Below are positions 1 through 5,612 of a DNA stretch of 12,102 bases, piece after piece. The DNA lies in the NCBI GenBank assembly GCA_022769845.1, contig JALEIO010000173.1, positions 1 through 12,102 of the forward strand. Reading direction: 5' to 3'. Positions within the stretch are counted from its first letter, which is position 1. Each line of letters starts with the position of its first letter. The position numbers were made by a program, and so were the translations under genes. Under the pieces are notes generated by a model, which was given only the letters and a program-made list of their open reading frames with translations, was not told the DNA's origin and ran no database searches. Origin of the DNA: Oscillospiraceae bacterium (GTDB taxonomy: Bacteria; Bacillota; Clostridia; UMGS1810).

Positions 1-47
1 GTGTGAAATTGTAAATTTCACACAAATGGTTTCGCAAAACCATTTGT
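1..47. repeat. Two abutting perfect hairpins (intergenic repeat-like element)
   Basis: Two perfect inverted repeats sit head to tail. The first has 10-base arms, GTGTGAAATT (1-10) and AATTTCACAC (14-23), around a 3-base loop. The second has 11-base arms, ACAAATGGTTT (22-32) and AAACCATTTGT (37-47), around the loop CGCA. They share two bases, so only one can form fully at a time or they stack. Neither is followed by a clear T-tract on either strand, so a simple intrinsic terminator is not well supported. The element may extend left of the window. It could be a dispersed intergenic palindrome, an RNA-processing or protective hairpin at the 3' end of the GH2 transcript, or part of the leader of an unseen neighbour. 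Confidence 0.7.
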
Positions 48-189
48 TCAGTAGACATTAATTACTATTGAATAATTTCCGTTTCCGAAACATTGTAAAT
101 TTCTAAAAGTTTTTGAAACCGTGATAAAAAATAGTCAAAAGAATCTTACCGATTTTTCGTTCTGCGCAACATATCAAATTTTCGGAGCC
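48..189. other. Non-coding region downstream of the GH2 gene
   Basis: No convincing coding sequence, tRNA or terminator was seen here. The region is A+T-rich and holds a small 5-base-arm palindrome, GTTTC-C-GAAAC, at 81-91. Because the GH2 gene ends at 190 on the minus strand, this stretch is its 3' trailer and may also be the upstream region of a gene lying to the left of the window. Confidence 0.5.
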
Positions 190-2628
190 TTATTTGTTTT
201 CTTCTTGTTTGCTTTTTAAAGTATACGCAGTGATTACCGGAGGCTCGTTTTGCAAAGTATATGATACTTTTTTTGTTTCGCCCGGCAAAATTTGAAAATA
301 GTTATCGGAAACGTTTTCAGCTCCGGAAATTTCAACCGTGTGAAGATATACTTTAGACGAAATATATACCGCTCCATCTTTAAATTTAATATTAAAATTT
401 TTTTCCTTTTGTAGGCATATGCTTCCGTTTACGTAAAAATTGCGTGTATAAGTGTTATTTGCCTTGATATCAGCGATTAAAACAGCGTTATCGGGAAGGC
501 TTTCGCAAATTTTTATTCGTTTAGAATTTTGCCCAACGCTAAATCGGCCGCTGTAAATTTTTCGCCTATTCATCGTCGATATATCTATATACACAACCTC
601 GGCAAGACATTCTGTTTTAAAAGGCACAGTGTTTGATGTATATAAATATATTGTATTATTTTCCTTATCAAAGCTTCCGCATACTTGCCCGCGCATATGC
701 TTTAATGCATAATATCCTGATTTTGGGTTGTTGTAGTAATCTATCAAAGACCAGCCTACTGCCGACGGCCAGCAGTCATTAAGCATCCAATAAACAATTC
801 CTCCGCAGAAACCAAGGTTACGCCGTGCATTTTCAAGCGTTATTCTGACCCATTCATACTGCAGATATCTTAATTTGAAGTATTTGTCATCAAAATCCGT
901 AAATTCACCGAATATTTTTTCGGCAAATATTTCTGCCATTTCCAATAATTCTATCTTCAGTCCGGGGTTTGACTTGGTATGATACAGCCATAAGCTTCGG
1001 TCTTGAATTAAATCATCGGATATAAATTTCTTAAGTGAATCACAGCATACAGCTCCAAGTATTGGTTCTTCTGCTATAAAACGCGCCGTATATTCTTTCC
1101 AATGCTCTTTGTAATCCGATAAATCTTTCTGCAAAATATAGCGAATCATATCGTCTAAAAATTGGGTGTTATGTGTTGTACCGCAGGTTTTGGACGCATA
1201 CAAATTTCCTCCGTACGGGGAAGAACATAAAAACGGTCTGTTATAATCCAGACGCTGCATTATCGGAGCAATTGCGTGGTGCGAAGCTATTCTGCCACGA
1301 TATTGCTTTTTTTCGTCATTTCCGCGTACTGCATTTTCATTGTCGCCTGTCCACCATATAAGCGACGGGTGGTTTCTTAAGTATATTGCAGCAAATTCAG
1401 CTTCTTTTTTTAATTGTGCCAAAAAATCGGAATCATCTTCGGGATACTTGCCGCATGCCATCAAGAAATCCTGTGTAACAAGCAGTCCAAGTCTGTCGCA
1501 TTCGTTGTAGAAATGTTCTGTTTCAAACAATCCGCCGCCCCAAACTCGTATCATATTTATTCCGGCGGCTTTTGCTTTTTCAAGTATTTCTGTAATTTTC
1601 TGCGGTGTTTCAGCAGATGGAAACGGCTCGCACGGCACCCAGTTTGCGCCGGTGCAAAAAATTTTGGTTCCGTTTATTACAGGAATAAAGCCGGAATAAG
1701 ATGTGTTAAAATCATATTCTTCTCCGCTTTTGGTGTTTTGCAGCTGTTTGCATAATTTAAAGTTTTTGCTGCCTTTACGGTCCTGCTGTTCTAAAATGCG
1801 TACAGTTCTTATCCCGAATTTTTGCGTAAATTCACATTCGCCGACAGAAATTTTTAAGGTATACAGCGGCTGTTCTCCATATCCCGACGGGTACCAAAGT
1901 TTAGGTTCGGGAATGTTGAATATCAGTTTATATGTTTCGCAGTCGCAGAAAAAATTCTTGCGTGCGATTAATTTTCCGTGTTCATCAAATATTTTTGTGC
2001 TGATATTGCCGCCGTATTTGTAATTTAAAAAGGATTCGCATATGCTAATCTGCGCTCCGCAGCAATCAATTGAATCTGTGTAGATATATACATTATTAAC
2101 GCACATTTCATCAAAAAATTCTATATAAACCGGCTTAAATATTCCGCAGGTAACAAATCTGTCAACCCAATCCCAGCCATATGTGCACTGCATTCTGCGG
2201 GTATATAGCCGTTCGGTGGTAAATGCTCCGGGAAGCGGTTCTTTGCCGGCAACAAATTTTATCGGAGAAAAAAATCTTACCTCTAAAATATTTTTGCCTT
2301 TTTGCAAAACGTTATCTACATTGTACGAGTGCGGAATAAACATATTATCTGCAAAGCCTATTTTTATATTGTTTAAATATATTTCACAATATGTATCCAG
2401 CCCTTGAAAGATTAACGTTGCGTGTTTGTGAAGTTTTTCTACATAAAATTTTTTGGTATATGTCCAATTTTCATTTTCTATAAAACGGCTTTCTTTTGAG
2501 TTTTGATTGAAAAACAGTTTTTGAGTATCGAATAAATCAGTATGAACACATCCGGGAACTGTGCCGATAAATGTTGTTTTGTCATCTTTATGACCAACCC
2601 ATTCTCCGCACAAATCAATTCTATTCAT
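190..2628 (-). CDS. Glycoside hydrolase family 2, beta-mannosidase-like (812 aa)
   Basis: This is a predicted exo-acting GH2 hydrolase that removes a terminal beta-linked sugar, probably mannose, by a retaining mechanism. It has no signal peptide, so it should act in the cytoplasm on imported oligosaccharides. The order is typical: a sugar-binding-like jelly roll (about 1-170, with GWDW at 151-154), an Ig-like sandwich (about 175-280), a TIM barrel (about 312-640), then C-terminal sandwich domains. Barrel landmarks are NGTKIFCTGANW (319-330), RVWGGG (361-366), WTGDNE with acid/base candidate Glu431, FIAEEP with nucleophile candidate Glu520, and a YWMLNDCWPSAVGWSLIDY block near 613-631. Its length fits beta-mannosidases. 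The start is supported by GGGGTGA, four bases upstream on the minus strand. It lies downstream of the AraC gene with a 115-base gap, so co-transcription is possible. Family is certain by motif; the substrate is not, because a related GH2 activity such as glucosaminidase cannot be excluded by eye. Confidence 0.9.
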   Translation of the reverse strand: MNRIDLCGEWVGHKDDKTTFIGTVPGCVHTDLFDTQKLFFNQNSKESRFIENENWTYTKKFYVEKLHKHATLIFQGLDTYCEIYLNNIKIGFADNMFIPHSYNVDNVLQKGKNILEVRFFSPIKFVAGKEPLPGAFTTERLYTRRMQCTYGWDWVDRFVTCGIFKPVYIEFFDEMCVNNVYIYTDSIDCCGAQISICESFLNYKYGGNISTKIFDEHGKLIARKNFFCDCETYKLIFNIPEPKLWYPSGYGEQPLYTLKISVGECEFTQKFGIRTVRILEQQDRKGSKNFKLCKQLQNTKSGEEYDFNTSYSGFIPVINGTKIFCTGANWVPCEPFPSAETPQKITEILEKAKAAGINMIRVWGGGLFETEHFYNECDRLGLLVTQDFLMACGKYPEDDSDFLAQLKKEAEFAAIYLRNHPSLIWWTGDNENAVRGNDEKKQYRGRIASHHAIAPIMQRLDYNRPFLCSSPYGGNLYASKTCGTTHNTQFLDDMIRYILQKDLSDYKEHWKEYTARFIAEEPILGAVCCDSLKKFISDDLIQDRSLWLYHTKSNPGLKIELLEMAEIFAEKIFGEFTDFDDKYFKLRYLQYEWVRITLENARRNLGFCGGIVYWMLNDCWPSAVGWSLIDYYNNPKSGYYALKHMRGQVCGSFDKENNTIYLYTSNTVPFKTECLAEVVYIDISTMNRRKIYSGRFSVGQNSKRIKICESLPDNAVLIADIKANNTYTRNFYVNGSICLQKEKNFNIKFKDGAVYISSKVYLHTVEISGAENVSDNYFQILPGETKKVSYTLQNEPPVITAYTLKSKQEENK

Positions 2629-2743
2629 TATGTCACCCCATTTAAAAATAGTATTCTATATTATTGTAATTTATCGTGTAATAAAATTCTACCACCTATA
2701 CTGACATATATTTGGGGTGTTTTTTATCTATATCCATAGCCGC
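2629..2743. other. Spacer between AraC and GH2 genes
   Basis: This is a 115-base A+T-rich spacer. No terminator-like stem with a T-run was found after the AraC stop, so read-through into the GH2 gene is plausible. A weak minus-strand promoter could lie here: ATTACA (2682-2677), 16 bases, then TATAGA (2660-2655). TGTAAT occurs twice on the plus strand, at 2665-2670 and 2677-2682, a direct repeat of period 12. That could be a half-site pair for a regulator, but such short A+T-rich repeats arise easily by chance. Confidence 0.35.
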
Positions 2744-3628
2744 TTATTTTTTTGCACGCTTAAAGCTGCGGTATTGACGCGGAGACTGCATTGTATGTTT
2801 CCTGAATACCGTTTCAAAATGCTTTAAATTCTGATAGCCTACCGAAACGGAAATTTCCGTAATGCTCATATCGCTGTTTTCAAGCAGGGAACAGCTTTGG
2901 GCAATTCGTATTTTTTGCAGGTAGTCAATAAACGAAAAGCCTGTTTCAGCCTTAAACTTTCGGCACAAATACTGCGGACTGAAATGAAACTGCTCGCTTA
3001 TTGAATTTAGAGTGATATTTTCAACATAATGCTGAAACATATATTCTGTAATTTCAAACATAATATCGGAATGCGGAGAAAAGCAATCCTCCGGGGCAAG
3101 CTGCCGTATAAGCAGTAAAATCAGCGAATTAAGATACAGCTTTAACTGTCGCTCATAACCGAACTGTATTTGATTAAATTCATCCTTCATATCAAGAATG
3201 AGACGGCGCACCTTGCCGCTTTCATCATAATAAATATGATTTGCCGGCAGAGAATCTTTGGTTGCATATGTAAAGCCTATTGCCGTGCTGGCAAGCAAAT
3301 CTTTTACAGACGCGGAATCGGGGAGTGATTTATCCAAAAAAGAAGGATAAAATAAGCAGTTGATTACTGTGCAGTCGCAGTTTTTCAGCCTGGTAAAGCT
3401 ATGAACTGCATTACAGTCTATCAGCATAAAATTTCCCGCTTTAAGAATTGTGCGTACGCCGTTTAATTCTTGAGATATTTGACCGTCCAATATATATGCA
3501 AATTCAAGAAAATTATGATTATGAGATTCTATAGAGGGCTGCGGCGAGTGCATATTTATTGAAAATTTCAGCGGAAGCTGAAAGTTAATCATTCGTACAT
3601 CCTGTGCGTTTTTATAAAAATCATTCAT
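2744..3628 (-). CDS. AraC-family transcriptional regulator (294 aa)
   Basis: This is a DNA-binding regulator with the usual two-part AraC layout. The N-terminal sensor is a cupin-like barrel: HNHNFLEF (36-43) supplies the conserved His-rich strand, followed by ILDGQ (46-50) and AVHSF (74-78). The C-terminal DNA-binding domain has two helix-turn-helix units, about 205-228 (ITLNSISEQFHFSPQYLCRKF) and 254-276 (SITEISVSVGYQNLKHFETVF), ending in the family signature SPRQYR at 282-287. The length is typical for sugar-responsive members. The start is chosen at 3628 because GGGGAGA lies six bases upstream on the minus strand, and a perfect sigma-A-type promoter sits further up. It lies between the GH2 gene and the divergent SLH operon, so it probably controls one or both in response to a sugar ligand. 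The ligand is unknown. Confidence 0.95.
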   Translation of the reverse strand: MNDFYKNAQDVRMINFQLPLKFSINMHSPQPSIESHNHNFLEFAYILDGQISQELNGVRTILKAGNFMLIDCNAVHSFTRLKNCDCTVINCLFYPSFLDKSLPDSASVKDLLASTAIGFTYATKDSLPANHIYYDESGKVRRLILDMKDEFNQIQFGYERQLKLYLNSLILLLIRQLAPEDCFSPHSDIMFEITEYMFQHYVENITLNSISEQFHFSPQYLCRKFKAETGFSFIDYLQKIRIAQSCSLLENSDMSITEISVSVGYQNLKHFETVFRKHTMQSPRQYRSFKRAKK

Positions 3629-3697
3629 TATTTATCTCCCCAAAACATATTAGGTTAAAATAGCCACCAAAAATAAGATAATGCAATGGATAGATAT

Positions 3698-3727
3698 ATT
3701 ATACTAAATATATTATAATAATGTCAA
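3698..3727 (-). promoter_or_regulatory. Consensus promoter of the AraC-family gene
   Basis: On the minus strand a perfect -35 hexamer TTGACA (3727-3722) is followed by an 18-base spacer and a perfect -10 hexamer TATAAT (3703-3698). Transcription would begin near 3690 and give a leader of roughly 60 bases before the AraC start codon at 3628. Both hexamers match the housekeeping sigma-A consensus exactly, so basal expression is probably strong unless a bound regulator blocks it. Confidence 0.75.
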
Positions 3728-3848
3728 GATTTAAAATATACTAATTTCACAATACTGCAATATATTTATACGAAAATTTTTGGTAAAAATATGAAAATAA
3801 TGTTATTTTGAAAAATACATTTTATGGAAAAATGGGGGTATATTTCAC

Positions 3849-3876
3849 TTGACATAGTTATTATGAGTTTAAAAAT
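3849..3876 (+). promoter_or_regulatory. Promoter of the SLH-protein operon
   Basis: A perfect -35 hexamer TTGACA lies at 3849-3854. At the expected distance the best -10 is AAAAAT (3871-3876, 16-base spacer), which matches TATAAT at only four of six positions. Transcription would start near 3883, about 30 bases before the ATG at 3913. A good -35 with a poor -10 fits a promoter that needs help or is kept low, in contrast to the perfect promoter facing the other way. The ribosome binding site AAGGAAGGAAG (3894-3904) follows. Confidence 0.55.
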
Positions 3877-3912
3877 ACGAAACAGTATATTATAAGGAAG
3901 GAAGATCGGTCT

Positions 3913-5607
3913 ATGAAATTAAAGTGTTTGGGTACATCTATATTCTTATCAGCAGCTTTGCTTATTGGCAGTCCGGCTGCCGCAGAAGAAATTTACAGTA
4001 TTGATTATAATCCCGAAGGCAGCTTGGTAACAATATCCGGCGCTGCAGATAAGGCAGGCGCAGCGGTAACATTGGAAATGCTTGCGCCGGGTGTTATGCC
4101 GGAAGATTTAAAAGAAGCGTCTGTTGATGAACTTCAAAATCTTATTCTGCATACAGATGAAAAAAATGCTGATGAAAACGCTTTATTTGCATTTGAATTT
4201 AAAATTCCGGAAAAATACAAAACCGATACATATGTAATAAGAATAAATACAAGTGATGATTCGGCTAAAGACAGCACCTTTGTATATATAAGTTATGCCG
4301 AGTACCGCAATGCATTTGACGCGGTGAACAGTGCAAAAAACAAAGAGGAAATGGCACAAGCAATAGAAAGCGGAAAAGATTATCTCGGAGTGGATGTAAA
4401 GTACTATAACGATTTAAGTTACAATGAAAAACTTAATTTGGCAGCAGGAGTTATAGCTGCGAGGGGTGATAATGAATTTTCCGATATAAAGGACTTTTTG
4501 CCAGCAGTAAAAACAAATACGGCAGTTCAAGCGGTTAATCATTCAATTGACGGTTCGTATAAAGTAACTGATGTATTTAATTATTATAATGAAGTTTTTA
4601 TGTTTGACAAGCTTGATGCTTATGAGTTTTATGAGCAATTAGACAAAGATTCGCAGACCTTGGTGACGGACTCTGTTTCAAAAAAAGGCGGATACTCTGA
4701 TGCAGAACAAATTCGTGACGCGTATACCGAATATACAATTTTGTATTCGGTATATACGGCAAGCGGCTATGATAATATTTACCCGTTGTTATATGCAAAC
4801 AGAGCGTATTTAAATATAGATTTTTCTGAATACGATTCCCTTAAAAACAAATCGAACATTACAAGGCAGCTGGCAGGCGTAATGTTTAAAGACTGCAAAG
4901 AGTTAACGGAAAAATTTGATGAATTGGTAGAGTATGAGAAGCAGAATGAAAGCAATGTATCGGGTGTAGGCAGTTCGGGCGGCAGAGGAGGAAGCAGTGT
5001 TATATCAATTCCTCCGTCGGCAGTTGTGCCAGATACAGAGACCAATACGAATGAAGATAAGTTTTTTAAGGATATAGAAACGGTAGAATGGGCAAAAGAG
5101 AGTATTTTGGCTTTGGCAAAAGCCGGAATTATAGACGGAAAAACCAAAGATATGTTTTTTCCAAATGATTTTATTACGAGAGAAGAATTTGTTAAGATAT
5201 TAGTTAATGCTTTGGACATTTATGATTCTGATGCTGAATGTGAGTTTGCTGATGTAAGCGCAGATAAGTGGTTTTACAAATATGTTGCAACAGCGGCATC
5301 AAAAAATATAGTAAAAGGCATAAACGGCGGAGCGTTTGGCGTAGGAGCTGATATTACACGTCAAGATATGGCTTTAATAATAGCACGCGCTGTAGAAAAC
5401 TACGCAGGAAATTTGAATGCTGACGTAAAAAATGAAAAATTTGCAGATGGAGCGGATGTGGCGGAATATGCCAAGAATGCAGTAGAGTATCTTCATAGCA
5501 ACGGATTGGTGCAAGGAAATGAAAATAATGAATTTAAGCCTGCGGAAAAAACAACAAGAGCCGAAGCGGCGGTAATAATTTATAAATTGCTTAACCGAAA
5601 GGGATGA
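3913..5607 (+). CDS. Secreted Ig-like protein with C-terminal SLH triplet (564 aa)
   Basis: This is a cell-surface protein anchored to the wall. Residues 1-24 form a signal peptide, with likely cleavage at AAA|EE (24/25). Residues about 27-128 look like a bacterial Ig-like beta domain (SLVTISG early, then YVIRI near the end). Residues about 129-345 are mostly helical and charged, with no family I recognise. A Gly/Ser/Pro/Thr-rich linker spans about 347-382. Three SLH repeats follow: about 384-437 (motif ITREE), 444-498 (ITRQD) and 508-562 (TTRAE). SLH triplets bind pyruvylated secondary wall polymers, so the N-terminal part should face outward. A strong ribosome binding site (AAGGAAGGAAG, 3894-3904) sets the start. 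It is the first gene of the rightward cluster, and the next gene starts 5 bases after its stop. No catalytic motif is visible, so a structural or binding role is inferred. Confidence 0.9.
   Translation: MKLKCLGTSIFLSAALLIGSPAAAEEIYSIDYNPEGSLVTISGAADKAGAAVTLEMLAPGVMPEDLKEASVDELQNLILHTDEKNADENALFAFEFKIPEKYKTDTYVIRINTSDDSAKDSTFVYISYAEYRNAFDAVNSAKNKEEMAQAIESGKDYLGVDVKYYNDLSYNEKLNLAAGVIAARGDNEFSDIKDFLPAVKTNTAVQAVNHSIDGSYKVTDVFNYYNEVFMFDKLDAYEFYEQLDKDSQTLVTDSVSKKGGYSDAEQIRDAYTEYTILYSVYTASGYDNIYPLLYANRAYLNIDFSEYDSLKNKSNITRQLAGVMFKDCKELTEKFDELVEYEKQNESNVSGVGSSGGRGGSSVISIPPSAVVPDTETNTNEDKFFKDIETVEWAKESILALAKAGIIDGKTKDMFFPNDFITREEFVKILVNALDIYDSDAECEFADVSADKWFYKYVATAASKNIVKGINGGAFGVGADITRQDMALIIARAVENYAGNLNADVKNEKFADGADVAEYAKNAVEYLHSNGLVQGNENNEFKPAEKTTRAEAAVIIYKLLNRKG
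5598..5604 (+). promoter_or_regulatory. Ribosome binding site deciding the second SLH gene start
   Basis: AAAGGGA ends eight bases before the ATG at 5613. An in-frame ATG at 5604 overlaps the previous stop codon (ATGA), but this purine tract would abut it, leaving no usable spacing. The start at 5613 is therefore preferred. It shortens the protein by three residues and places MNRINKK at the head of the signal peptide. Confidence 0.65.
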
Positions 5608-5612
5608 GACAT

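Larger units (their letters stand above)
3629..3912. other. Divergent intergenic control region
   Basis: This 284-base gap separates the AraC gene (leftward) from the first SLH gene (rightward). It holds one promoter facing each way and is very A+T-rich between them. A 7-base-arm palindrome, AAAATAA-TG-TTATTTT, lies at 3794-3809, about 40 bases upstream of the rightward -35 box. It is a possible operator, but the low sequence complexity makes chance likely. No small gene, tRNA or riboswitch-like structure was recognised. Confidence 0.6.

Noticed and set aside
113..127. A catabolite-repression (cre)-like sequence, TTGAAACCGTGATAA
   Set aside because: It departs from the cre consensus at two positions that matter and lies downstream of the GH2 gene, with no promoter or start codon recognisable nearby in the window.
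2690..2745. Possible terminator after the AraC gene
   Set aside because: The only complementary segments (CACC with GGTG) are short, with a loop near 18 bases, and no T-tract follows on the minus strand.
4779..5219. A 146-codon open frame on the minus strand inside the first SLH gene
   Set aside because: It lies fully antisense to a well-supported gene with signal peptide and SLH repeats, and its product shows no recognisable domain.
5604..5612. Upstream ATG at 5604 as the start of the second SLH gene (ATGA overlap with the previous stop)
   Set aside because: The purine-rich ribosome binding site directly abuts this ATG; the ATG at 5613 has an eight-base spacing.
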